Below, one piece after another: positions 50,270-58,400 of a stretch of 64,000 bases of DNA. The notes beneath the pieces are model-generated. The model was not told the origin of the DNA. It ran no database searches and saw only the letters and a list, made by a program, of their open reading frames with translations. Position 1 is the first letter of the stretch, and the number at the start of each line of letters is the position of its first letter. The DNA lies in assembly GCA_003054695.1 (NCBI GenBank), contig QAZA01000045.1:879956-943955 (forward strand). Direction: 5' to 3'. The position numbers and the translations under genes are program-made. Source of the DNA: Verrucomicrobia bacterium LW23. GTDB taxonomy: Bacteria > Verrucomicrobiota > Verrucomicrobiia > Methylacidiphilales > UBA1321.

Positions 50270-50881
50270 ATGAGCACGTCTGGACCGAAACGTCGGAAAA
50301 AGAGTCTTGCGCAAACCACGGTGGAGTTTGCGCTGATTGCTCCCTGCTTTTTTGCGATTCTCTTCGCAACGCTCGATTATGCTCAGATCTTTTTCTACGA
50401 GCACTCGCTCCGCTACGCCATTTACATGTCCGGCCGTTTTGCGATGACCCGCAAGCCGATGATGGTTTACAGCAACGGCGTAGCGACAACCAACCCTGTC
50501 AAGTTCGGGACGAATGTCATTTCTCACTACAAAAGCATCCGCTGGGTGTATCAAAGCAACTGCGTGATGTTTGTGCCCGAGCCGTCCATCCGCTGCGGCT
50601 GGTATTACTCTACGGACCCGACCAACGTGATTACGATGGACATGCGTCGCGACGTGACCAAGTTGCCGTCCAGCCGATGGGGTCCGGGCGACAAAGAAAC
50701 GTTCCTGCGCATTCAGGTGGCCTACAAGATTTCTCTCATCACTCCCGCCGGCAGCCTTCTCGGCATGGGCTTTACGGACGATAACAACATTTTGACGCTC
50801 TCCTCCGCCACAACGGTGCGTCTGGAGGCCGCAGACGCCGCGTTTGGCATGGTGCCCAGCAATCCGGAGGACCTACCCTAA
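50270..50881 (+). CDS. tadE: TadE-like minor pseudopilin (first copy)
   Basis: Tad minor pilin of 203 residues. A basic N-terminus (SGPKRRKKSL) precedes the motif LAQTTVEFALIAPCFFAILF, the TadE pattern with Glu at +5 of the predicted cleavage point and a membrane helix behind it. The residue before the cleavage point is Ala, where characterised TadE and Flp proteins have Gly. The rest is an exported beta-rich domain without cysteine pairs. The stop overlaps the next ATG by one base (taATG), so the two tadE genes are translationally coupled. A promoter candidate sits just upstream. Confidence 0.82.
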   Translation: MSTSGPKRRKKSLAQTTVEFALIAPCFFAILFATLDYAQIFFYEHSLRYAIYMSGRFAMTRKPMMVYSNGVATTNPVKFGTNVISHYKSIRWVYQSNCVMFVPEPSIRCGWYYSTDPTNVITMDMRRDVTKLPSSRWGPGDKETFLRIQVAYKISLITPAGSLLGMGFTDDNNILTLSSATTVRLEAADAAFGMVPSNPEDLP

Positions 50882-51528
50882 TGAAAAACTACTTCTACTA
50901 CCTGCGCCGTGCACGTAAGGCCAACAAAAGCCAGTCGCTGGTAGAGTTTGCGATGATTTTGCCGGTCTACCTGTCGCTGATGTGCGGCGTGTTTGATTAC
51001 GGCTGGTTTATCGGCAACAAGACGCTGCTGACAATGAGCGTGGCCACCGCCGTGCAGGTGGGCGCCCGCTCGGAGGACGCCATGGCCACCACCATGACGA
51101 ACATGTACGAGATCATGATTACAGCGCCGTGGCCGCGGCTTAAGATGAACACGGCCTCCGGCGCCGGCGTCATTACCTTCCTCATTCGCCCCACCGCCGG
51201 CAGCAACTTTTTGCGCACAAATGGCGACCCGGAGGCCGCTGTGGGAAGCTTTGGCGGCTTTAAGGGTAGTCCAGACGAAACGAAGAACGCGAGCCGTTTG
51301 CTGTACGCGGGTGCCGGCACCAATGCGTTTAACTGGCAAAATCCGCCGCGCAAGATTCCCGGCGTCGACGCTCTTGATCTGGTGGATGGCAAAGTATACG
51401 TCCACGTGGAAGCTTGGTATGACGCCGAGCTTGTCACCCCCTTCCAGACAGCGATCTCCTGGAGTTTCCCCGACGGTATTTACGACAGTTACCTGCAGTT
51501 TTCCCTACAGAATCCCGATATTCTCTAA
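50881..51528 (+). CDS. tadE: TadE-like minor pseudopilin (second copy)
   Basis: Second TadE-type protein, 215 residues. The N-terminal basic stretch (RRARKANKS) is followed by SQSLVEFAMILPVYLSLMCG, with the +5 Glu and membrane helix of the TadE family; the residue before the presumed cleavage is Ser rather than Gly. The exported part has TMSVATAVQVGARSEDAM and a C-terminal ISWSFPDGIYDSYLQFSL. It overlaps the first tadE gene by one base and precedes the tadG-like gene by 79 bases. The two copies share only the N-terminal pattern, so they are probably distinct minor pilins acting as a pair. Confidence 0.82.
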   Translation: MKNYFYYLRRARKANKSQSLVEFAMILPVYLSLMCGVFDYGWFIGNKTLLTMSVATAVQVGARSEDAMATTMTNMYEIMITAPWPRLKMNTASGAGVITFLIRPTAGSNFLRTNGDPEAAVGSFGGFKGSPDETKNASRLLYAGAGTNAFNWQNPPRKIPGVDALDLVDGKVYVHVEAWYDAELVTPFQTAISWSFPDGIYDSYLQFSLQNPDIL

Positions 51529-51607
51529 CCCAATGGCGCTCACTTCCTTCTAGTCCGCCCCCCGGGCCCAAGAATCCACGGGGGAGCAAAACCGAGGACC
51601 ACTTTGT

Positions 51608-54301
51608 ATGAACAAGTCACACCCACGTCACGCCCGCAAGGCGCAAACCTTCATCTTCTTCCTGATCTCCTTCGGAGCCCTTTGGCTCGTCTGCGGTCTG
51701 GGCCTCGATGCTGGTATGCTCTATCTCCATCGCATTAAACTCGGTCGCGCGGTGGACGCGGCCATCCTGCAGGGTGTGGCCCTGTACAAGTTGCCCAAGG
51801 AGCAGGTGGCCGTTGCCATGAAGCACATGGCTGAAGCCAGCTACTCCGAGCTGGCGGCCGCCAACATGCCCGATACGTACACATCCTCGACATACGTGGA
51901 CCCGGCAACGGGTAACACGGAGTACACGTTTACGTTTAGCGCGCCCAACGGCACCCAGTTCAAGGCAACGCTGGCCATCGGCTCCAGCGGCCAGATTACG
52001 ATGTCCCGCGCCTCCGCCATCTCCCCGGCGCGCACGTTCTTTATGGGCTACTCGGAGTTGAATAACGCCAAGATTTATGATGTGGCCGCCACCGGTGAGG
52101 CTGTCCGCCGCCCCCGCATGATCGCGATGGTGCTGGACCGCTCCGGCTCCATGCTGGGCAACAAGGGCTACTCCGCCCTGCCGCCCGCCGTGACGAACTT
52201 CCTGAGCCTGTTCGACACCAATGGTGACAACATCGCCATCATCTCCTACTCCGCCTTTGCCCGCGTGGAGGTGCCGCTGACCAACAAGTTTAACCTGCTG
52301 GGCACCAACAACCAGCTCTACGCCAACCGCTACCCTCAGCAGCTGGATAACCCCATGGGCATGAAGTTCGGCGGCGTTACCGCCTCTGATGAAGGCATGC
52401 GCCTGGCCATCGAGACGATGATGGACAGCCCCGGCTGGAGCAATGCCCAGACGCTGCGCTTCCTGGTCTTCTTTACGGACGGCCAGTTCAACTCCGCCCG
52501 CTCGTTGTTTATGGCCCCGACCATCACCAACACGCTGATCCTGCCCGTGTATGCCGGCATAAGGGCCTCCAACGCGGGCACCAACGTGCTGACCAGGACG
52601 CTGGACGATGCGCTCGTGTCTGGCGTGAGGGTCCCTGTTCCCCTCACCTCCAACATCATTCGCTGGCCGAACCTGACCCGTATGTGGCACCGCGTTGCCA
52701 CGCCTACCCAGGAAGGTGCGCCGACCAACTTCATCCAGCTGGCCACCAATCCGTTCAACCCCAACCCGGTGGGCTACACCAACAATTCGTTCGGCATCCC
52801 CTTCCCCAACAACAAGAATCAGACGAACATGTGGCAGACAAACGTCAACGTCTGGCTGCCGCCCGGTTCGGTCAACTACCTGTTCGAGCAGGCCTATCCC
52901 AGCAACCCGATCGTCACCATCAGCTACGAGACGAACCGCCTCATCAGCTTCACGATGAAGCCTGGTGACAGCAATATGCTGGTGTTGCCCGGCTACATCG
53001 TGGATGGTGTTGCCTCCGGTTACTACCCGTACAACTCCGACGGCGGCATGCAGTACTCCGGCAACGATATCAACTGGAACAAGACGGCCAAGGCCGACGG
53101 CTGGCTGACCTGGCAGACCAACAACGTTGAGGATGACGTGTATAATGCCGAGTTTGGCAACTGGCCCGACGTCTCCGTGCCCAATAACGGCTCGCACGAC
53201 TACAAGAATCAGCGCGACTCCGGCCTCCGCTGGCTGACGATGCGCAACGCGGTCAACCTGTGGTCCGATCCCGCCATCATGATTCCGGAGGATTACTCCA
53301 CCAACTCGGCCGGTAATCCGGTCGACCCCGTCCGCGGCCGCCCTATCAATCCTGTTAACACCTTCTACCCCGGTGGCAACTGGTACTGGCCGGTCGACGG
53401 CTTTGCCCTCCAGAACCGCCGTGTGGATAACAGCCCTGGCGAGAGCGCCAACTGGCCGCCAAACTGGGCCTCCAACGCCTACGTGCTGTACAGCTTTAAC
53501 AGCAACCCGTTTGTCACTCCGCTGACGATTGTCAACGGCCCGACGTACGTCCGCAACACCCGCCATGCGCGCAGCTCCACCAATATGCACCTGGTCAAGG
53601 ATATCGGCGACGGCGATCTGTGGCTCAACACGAACATCCAGAAGGTGACGAACGCTGCGGTCTACTGGTCTGGAGGCCTGCCCCAATGGGCCAAGGATAC
53701 CCTGGCGAATGTGATGACGCCGGACGGCGGCGCCTGGAGAAGCAAGTTCCGCGGCACCAAGTGGACGAACTTCAACGCATTGGGCCAGCCTACCCTTGGT
53801 GGCGCGCTATACACCAACTTCACCGGCGGTATGATGGTGTATCGCGAAAGTAATGTCATCTACACCAACATTAACGTGATGAGCTGGAACGGCCGCCCGA
53901 CCCACTACTTCCACACCTCGCAACAGCGGTGGATTGCAATGACGTCCGAGTACCAAAACTCCGGCAACATCACCACCATGGGTAACTCCAAGACGAAGAA
54001 CTACTGCGCGTTTATCCGTCGCCAGCCCAACAACGTCACCATCTACACGGTGGGCATGGGTTCCGCCGACTTTAACCAGCTTATCCCAATGTCGAACGAC
54101 AATCCGGCAGAGTTCGATCCCTCGATGGGCTACATCAACGCTTCCACGCCTGCGGTAGCCGTCCCCGGCGGTTACACTCAGGTGACGACGGAGAAGCAGG
54201 GCAAGGTGTACCGCGCCCTCCCCACGGGCTCCGCCCCCACCAACCTCAGCGCCATCTTCACCAAGATCGCCAACAAGATCCTGTCCATCGTTACCGAGTA
54301 A
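51608..54301 (+). CDS. tadG: Large TadG-like protein with VWA domain
   Basis: Tad-associated surface protein of 897 residues. The N-terminus (KAQTFIFFLISFGALWLVCG, then LGLDAGMLYLHRIKLGRAVDAAI) matches TadG/TadE-like pilus proteins with a single membrane helix. A VWA domain begins about residue 175 (RMIAMVLDRSGSMLGNKGYS), with the metal-site residues D-x-S-x-S intact. About residues 320-830 form a long Asn/Thr/Tyr/Trp-rich insertion with no recognised fold before a final VWA-like strand (NVTIYTVGMGSADFNQL) near 805-830. Typical TadG is about 400-600 residues. It is last in the Tad series and ends at a strong terminator. An adhesive tip role is plausible but inferred. Confidence 0.85.
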   Translation: MNKSHPRHARKAQTFIFFLISFGALWLVCGLGLDAGMLYLHRIKLGRAVDAAILQGVALYKLPKEQVAVAMKHMAEASYSELAAANMPDTYTSSTYVDPATGNTEYTFTFSAPNGTQFKATLAIGSSGQITMSRASAISPARTFFMGYSELNNAKIYDVAATGEAVRRPRMIAMVLDRSGSMLGNKGYSALPPAVTNFLSLFDTNGDNIAIISYSAFARVEVPLTNKFNLLGTNNQLYANRYPQQLDNPMGMKFGGVTASDEGMRLAIETMMDSPGWSNAQTLRFLVFFTDGQFNSARSLFMAPTITNTLILPVYAGIRASNAGTNVLTRTLDDALVSGVRVPVPLTSNIIRWPNLTRMWHRVATPTQEGAPTNFIQLATNPFNPNPVGYTNNSFGIPFPNNKNQTNMWQTNVNVWLPPGSVNYLFEQAYPSNPIVTISYETNRLISFTMKPGDSNMLVLPGYIVDGVASGYYPYNSDGGMQYSGNDINWNKTAKADGWLTWQTNNVEDDVYNAEFGNWPDVSVPNNGSHDYKNQRDSGLRWLTMRNAVNLWSDPAIMIPEDYSTNSAGNPVDPVRGRPINPVNTFYPGGNWYWPVDGFALQNRRVDNSPGESANWPPNWASNAYVLYSFNSNPFVTPLTIVNGPTYVRNTRHARSSTNMHLVKDIGDGDLWLNTNIQKVTNAAVYWSGGLPQWAKDTLANVMTPDGGAWRSKFRGTKWTNFNALGQPTLGGALYTNFTGGMMVYRESNVIYTNINVMSWNGRPTHYFHTSQQRWIAMTSEYQNSGNITTMGNSKTKNYCAFIRRQPNNVTIYTVGMGSADFNQLIPMSNDNPAEFDPSMGYINASTPAVAVPGGYTQVTTEKQGKVYRALPTGSAPTNLSAIFTKIANKILSIVTE

Positions 54302-54341
54302 CGGCCGGCAAGCCTTGTAAAGCGTCTGGCAGGCAAACCCT

Positions 54342-54386
54342 CAACACCCCGCACGGGCTCGCCCCGTGCGGGGTGTTGTTGTTTTT
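54342..54386 (+). terminator. Strong intrinsic terminator of the Tad locus
   Basis: CAACACCCCGCACGGG (54342-54357) pairs perfectly with CCCGTGCGGGGTGTTG (54363-54378) around a 5-base loop, followed by ttgttttt (54379-54386). It is the clearest intrinsic terminator in the window and closes tadE-tadE-tadG. Confidence 0.9.
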
Positions 54387-54541
54387 GCGACACCCCAGCG
54401 CCGCCCAGTGCTGCCGCGCGCAACAGTGTCGCTGCACAGTGCGGCAATGTGCAGCAGCATCATGACAACCGTGCAAACTCAGCCGTTTTGCCCGGTTTTC
54501 TAGTCGCCAACCGCGGGGGTAACGTGCCAAGCTGCGGGCGT

Positions 54542-55954
54542 ATGGATACCATCCGCAAGACGCTCAATACTCACGAGAAAGCGCTCCATATCAACCTCAG
54601 CTCCCGCTTCTACGGGACATTTGCCGAGATTGGTGCGGGCCAGGAAGTCGCACGCTGGTTCTTCCGCGTAGGAGGCGCGGCCGGCACCATCGCCAAGTCT
54701 ATCTCCGCTTACGACATGCTCTTCTCCGACGCCATCTACGGCGCCGGCGAGCGCTACGTCAGCGAGGACAGACTGAACAAGATGCTGAAGCATGAGTACA
54801 ACCTGCTCATCGAGCGTTTGCAGGAAAAGCGCGCCGCCACCAGCTGCTTCTTCGCCTTTGCGGAAACCGTGGCCGCCCGCAGCTTTAAGGGCAACAGCGA
54901 GTGCCACGGCTGGATGGGCATCAAGTTTCAGATCCAGCCCCTGGCGGAGCCCAACTACATCGTCGTGCACGTGCGCATGCTGGACAAGGAGAACGTGCAG
55001 CAGCAGGAGGCCCTCGGCATCTTCGGCGTCAACCTGTGCTACGGCGCCTTCATGTACCACTCGGAGCCCGAGGTGCTCATCAAGTCGCTGATCGACAACC
55101 TCTCCACCGACCGCATTGAAGTGGACATGATCCGCTTTACCGGCCCCTACTTCCAGCAGGTGGACAACCGCCTGATGGCCCTGCGCCTGGTGGAGGAAGG
55201 CCTCAGCGACGCCGCCCTGCTTGGCCCCAAGGGCGAGGTGCTGCAGCCCAGCGAGGTGCTCCACCGCAAAGCCATCCTGGTGGAGCGCGGCAGCTTCCGC
55301 CCCGTTACCCACGTTAACCTGGACATGCTGGCCGGCGCTCGCGACCGCTTTATGGCGGATAACTGCGTAAAGCCGGAGGAGACCGTGGAGATCATGGAAA
55401 TCACCATGCGCAACCTCCTCACCACCGGCATTATCGATCACCGCGACTTCCTCGCCCGCGCGGACCTCATCGGCACCGTCGGCAAATACGTCCTCATCTC
55501 CAACTATGCGGAGTACTACCGCCTGGCCGCCTTTTTGTGGCGCTACAGCAAAAAGGGGATCGGCATCGTCATGGGTATCCCCAACCTGCAGGAGATTTTT
55601 AACGAGAAGTACTACGAGAACCTGGAAGGCGGCATCTTCGAGTCCTTCGGCCGCCTCTTCAAAAACAAGCTCAAAATCTACGTCTACCCCACGCTGGATC
55701 CGAGCGCGATGGATCGCGTCATCACCGTCCGGGACCTGGAAGTGCCCGCGCACCTGCGCAATCTCTACGAGCACCTTATCGAGAACAACAATGTGGAGGC
55801 GATCGAATCGTACAACCCGGCGTTCCTCAAAATCTTCTCCCGCGCCGTCCTCGCCAAGATCCGCGACCGCGATCCCAGCTGGATGCAGATGGTCCCCGAG
55901 GAAGTCGCCAACCTCATCCGGGAGCGCTTCTACTTCGGCTACCGCCCCAACTAA
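54542..55954 (+). CDS. Conserved protein of unknown function (GTFAEIGAGQEV family)
   Basis: A 470-residue cytoplasmic-looking protein with no signal or membrane segment. I recognise the family from many environmental bacteria, including PVC members, by blocks such as INLSSRFYGTFAEIGAGQEV, AAGTIAKSISAYDM, SECHGWMGIKFQ, HVRMLDKENVQQQEALGIFG and a C-terminal VMGIPNLQEIFNEKYYENL, followed by LEGGIFESFGRLFKNKLKIY. To my memory it is uncharacterised and databases give it unconvincing names (for example TonB-dependent receptor, although it lacks any such features). Conserved acidic and aromatic blocks suggest an enzyme or nucleotide-binding protein, not proven. It starts at ATG 54542 after the Tad terminator and lies 318 bases before the PATAN gene. 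Its conservation beside signalling genes is of interest. Confidence 0.8.
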   Translation: MDTIRKTLNTHEKALHINLSSRFYGTFAEIGAGQEVARWFFRVGGAAGTIAKSISAYDMLFSDAIYGAGERYVSEDRLNKMLKHEYNLLIERLQEKRAATSCFFAFAETVAARSFKGNSECHGWMGIKFQIQPLAEPNYIVVHVRMLDKENVQQQEALGIFGVNLCYGAFMYHSEPEVLIKSLIDNLSTDRIEVDMIRFTGPYFQQVDNRLMALRLVEEGLSDAALLGPKGEVLQPSEVLHRKAILVERGSFRPVTHVNLDMLAGARDRFMADNCVKPEETVEIMEITMRNLLTTGIIDHRDFLARADLIGTVGKYVLISNYAEYYRLAAFLWRYSKKGIGIVMGIPNLQEIFNEKYYENLEGGIFESFGRLFKNKLKIYVYPTLDPSAMDRVITVRDLEVPAHLRNLYEHLIENNNVEAIESYNPAFLKIFSRAVLAKIRDRDPSWMQMVPEEVANLIRERFYFGYRPN

Positions 55955-56272
55955 CCAACGCGGGGCGTTGGATCCCTGTTGCTTACGGCCCGTGTGGGGG
56001 GCCGTCGCGGGGAGGATGCGGGCCCTTGCCTCCTGAGCGCCGAAGCTCGCGATTCAAATATTCGAGGGGGGGAGTGCAAATTGCTCTTGAGAAACGCGCC
56101 TTCAACCCGATAATGAGAAGCACGCAGCGAACGCGATGTGCCGCAACGACTACCGCACCGGGGCCCGGTTGAGCCGACCCGGGGGCCGGACCGGGCCGTC
56201 GCGTTTTCCGCACCTTCACCAGAGGCGCCACGGGGGGCGCCGGCCGCACCAACCTGGAGACGGGGAGGGGAC
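55955..56272. other. Spacer before the PATAN gene
   Basis: About 318 bases, with a GC-rich end. gcccgtgtggggggccg near 55988 is a small imperfect hairpin. The stretch aattgctcttgagaaacg (56078-56100) is the least GC-rich part and may hold a promoter. A long in-frame extension of the next gene reaches 56138 but is Arg/Pro-rich and not called. Confidence 0.4.
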
Positions 56273-57475
56273 ATGATCAGCCGTGCATTAATCCTATCCA
56301 ACCAACGCCCATACGCCAACAGCCTCAAAAGCCTGTTGGAGGAACAGGTTGCGCCCGGATGCCGCGTCGACGTCGAGACCGACGCCCTGCGCGCCATGCA
56401 AATTTCCCCCCGCGCCTACCAGCTTATTGTGCTGGACGCCGAACTCTCCGGCACCGACGGCCTGCAGTTGCTGTTGATGAAAAAGCGGCAGTCCGCCGCC
56501 ACCAAGTTCATCATGGTCAGCGACTTTCCCAACGAGCTGACCCGCTTTCAGGCCTTTCAGAACGGCGCCAGCGTCTTCCTGGTGCGCCCCGCCGGCGACG
56601 CCGCCTGGCCGGGCTTTATGAAGGAGATCAGCGACGTCATCAACCCGGCCGGTGCCACCCGCGCCGCCGTGGACGCCGCACCCGCCACCGTACCGGTCGC
56701 GGACATCATCCAAACGGAATGCCTCAGCGGCCACTCCACCGGCATCCAGGTGTACCGCGGCGAGGAAATCGGCGACATCTTCATCTACCAGGGCGAGCTG
56801 TACCACGCCCAGTGCGCCGGCATGAGCGGCCCGCGCGCCTTCTTTCACATCGTGGCCTGGCCCATGGAGGAGGTGTCCATCAAAACACTCAAGCTGGCCC
56901 ACATACCTCCGCAAACAATCGAGCCCAACTGGCAGCAAATGCTGGAGGAGAGCCGCCGCGGCCCTGAGCCCTACGTCGACGAAGAATCCGCCATCTCCAT
57001 CACCCCCGTGTACGACGAGGACGTGCCCGAACAGGCCCTCGAGATGGCCCACCACGAAGCCCCGCCCCTGGACCTGGCGGACCCCGCCACCGGCTACACC
57101 GACGAAGGTGCCGAGAACACCGACGAAACCGGCCCCAACCGCCAGTTTGGCGAAGTGCAAAACGAGCTGCAGCTGCCCTCCCTCATCTCTCACTGGAAGA
57201 TTAACCTGATGGGCGAGCTGATGGAAGGCTTTAAGGTGGACGATCCCGACCAGGCCGGTATTGTCAGCTTCTTTCTCTACCGCAAACTGGCCGACGTGGC
57301 CGTTGCGCTGGAGAGCGACTACTTTACACGCCTCTCGCTGCAGGGTACCTCCGTTACCCACGAGCTTGTGGCCGATAACTTTGGTGTGCGGCACGGCACG
57401 TTCCGCACAGACGACCCGAATTGTGCCCAGGACAGGGAAGCCTTTATCGCATGGTGCTATGGAAACAGTCTTTGA
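56273..57475 (+). CDS. Receiver-like plus PATAN (DUF4388) signalling protein
   Basis: A 400-residue cytosolic signalling protein. Residues 1-125 form a CheY-like receiver (SRALILSNQRPYANSLKSLL, LIVLDAELSGTDGLQLLL with phospho-acceptor-like Asp near 60, and FLVRPAGD in place of the usual KP motif). Residues about 140-230 form a DUF4388/PATAN domain (DIIQTECLSGHSTGIQVYRG, GDIFIYQGELYHAQCAGMSG, GPRAFFHIVAWP). A linker of acidic and Pro residues and a C-terminal helical domain of unknown type follow (about 295-400). Start at ATG 56273 has the best ribosome site nearby, cggggagggg. The stop overlaps the roadblock gene by 17 bases, so the two are co-translated and probably work together. Confidence 0.82.
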   Translation: MISRALILSNQRPYANSLKSLLEEQVAPGCRVDVETDALRAMQISPRAYQLIVLDAELSGTDGLQLLLMKKRQSAATKFIMVSDFPNELTRFQAFQNGASVFLVRPAGDAAWPGFMKEISDVINPAGATRAAVDAAPATVPVADIIQTECLSGHSTGIQVYRGEEIGDIFIYQGELYHAQCAGMSGPRAFFHIVAWPMEEVSIKTLKLAHIPPQTIEPNWQQMLEESRRGPEPYVDEESAISITPVYDEDVPEQALEMAHHEAPPLDLADPATGYTDEGAENTDETGPNRQFGEVQNELQLPSLISHWKINLMGELMEGFKVDDPDQAGIVSFFLYRKLADVAVALESDYFTRLSLQGTSVTHELVADNFGVRHGTFRTDDPNCAQDREAFIAWCYGNSL

Positions 57476-57812
57476 GCACATGATGCAGATTGAAGGCACG
57501 CTCGCCGCCGCCTTCATCAATTTCGACAACAGCCTCGCCGGCTGGGCCGCCAACACGGCCATCAACCCGGAGCAGCTGCAGCAGCTGGCGCAAACCTGCG
57601 CCCACATCTGCCAAAGCATGGCCGGCGACGGCCAGGAAATCATCACCGGCCACGTCGCCTTTGGCGAACGCACCCTCGTCCTGCGCCAGTTCCCCGAAGG
57701 CATGCTCATCCTCTACCTGGACAGCCCGGTGAATGACGAGGTGCTGCTCTGGCTGTGGGAACAGGTCATGCCCCTGCTGAGCGAAGCGGGCATTGTGGCC
57801 GAGGCGGCGTAA
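57459..57812 (+). CDS. Roadblock/LC7-like small protein
   Basis: A 117-residue protein that overlaps the PATAN gene by 17 bases and is in a different frame. The sequence METVFEHMMQIEGTLAAAFI, then IITGHVAFGERTLVLRQFPE and GMLILYLDSPVNDEVLLWLW, follows the alpha-beta pattern of roadblock/LC7 domains (helix, then FGxRxxVLRxxPxGMxxLYLxxxxNxxLL). Such proteins pair with small GTPases and PATAN proteins in bacterial polarity and motility signalling (for example MglB with MglA). No MglA-type GTPase is in the window. Assignment rests on pattern and neighbour; moderate confidence. Confidence 0.72.
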   Translation: METVFEHMMQIEGTLAAAFINFDNSLAGWAANTAINPEQLQQLAQTCAHICQSMAGDGQEIITGHVAFGERTLVLRQFPEGMLILYLDSPVNDEVLLWLWEQVMPLLSEAGIVAEAA

Positions 57813-57855
57813 GGCGCGGGGCCCGGGGTGGCGCTCTTTGCAAAGCTCTCTCTCC

Positions 57856-58203
57856 CTACGATTTCCGGTCGATCATCGCCCAGAACTCCGGCGAGGTCTG
57901 CAGCGTTTCGTCCTCCCCGCTGGTCAGCTTCATGCGGTAGAAGAACTCCTTGAGCGTGTTTTTGTGCATGACGCGGTGGACGCGCAGGCCGCCTTCGACG
58001 ACCTCCAGGTAAATGCGGTACTCCTTGGTGCGGTAGCGCAGGAGTTTGCGGCCGTTGCGCTCCAGCTTGCCGAATTTCTCCGGGTCCACGTTCTGCAGAT
58101 CCTGCGGTAAGGCGTTGAACTCGTTGAGGATCTGCAATTGCAGCGCCAGGGGAAGCTCCTTAAGCTCCGCGGCGCTGGTGTCGTTGAAGATGATCTGGTA
58201 CAT
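57856..58203 (-). CDS. RelE/ParE-fold protein (toxin-like), no antitoxin visible
   Basis: A 115-residue protein with the RelE-superfamily pattern: MYQIIFNDTSAAELKELPLALQLQILNEFN, then FGKLERNGRKLLRYRTKEYRIYLE and VHRVMHKNTLKEFFYRMKL. The basic strand LLRYRTKEYRIYLE and following VHRVMHKN carry the usual Arg and Lys. No antitoxin gene is found on either side, within 197 bases upstream or in the overlapping space, and the protein is longer than most RelE toxins (about 90). So it may be a housekeeping RelE-fold protein or an orphan toxin. It converges on the roadblock gene. Confidence 0.7.
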   Translation of the reverse strand: MYQIIFNDTSAAELKELPLALQLQILNEFNALPQDLQNVDPEKFGKLERNGRKLLRYRTKEYRIYLEVVEGGLRVHRVMHKNTLKEFFYRMKLTSGEDETLQTSPEFWAMIDRKS

Positions 58204-58400
58204 GGGGAGATCCGGCGGGGGGAAGGCGGGCAAATGCGCAAAGGCAGGGTTCCGCGATGCGATTCGCTGCGAGCCCATGCTGGAGATTATCCTGCGCTTC
58301 TGTCGATCATGGCGTGGCGCGTAAATCTTGCAAACCATATCTCGCAGGTGGGAGAGGTGGGGGAAGTGCGAGAGCTGCGTCGCGGTACTTCCGCCGCCGC

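Noticed and set aside
51617-53686. 689-codon minus-strand frame opposite tadG
   Set aside because: Biased Val/Gly/Arg/His composition without any family pattern; mirror of a real gene.
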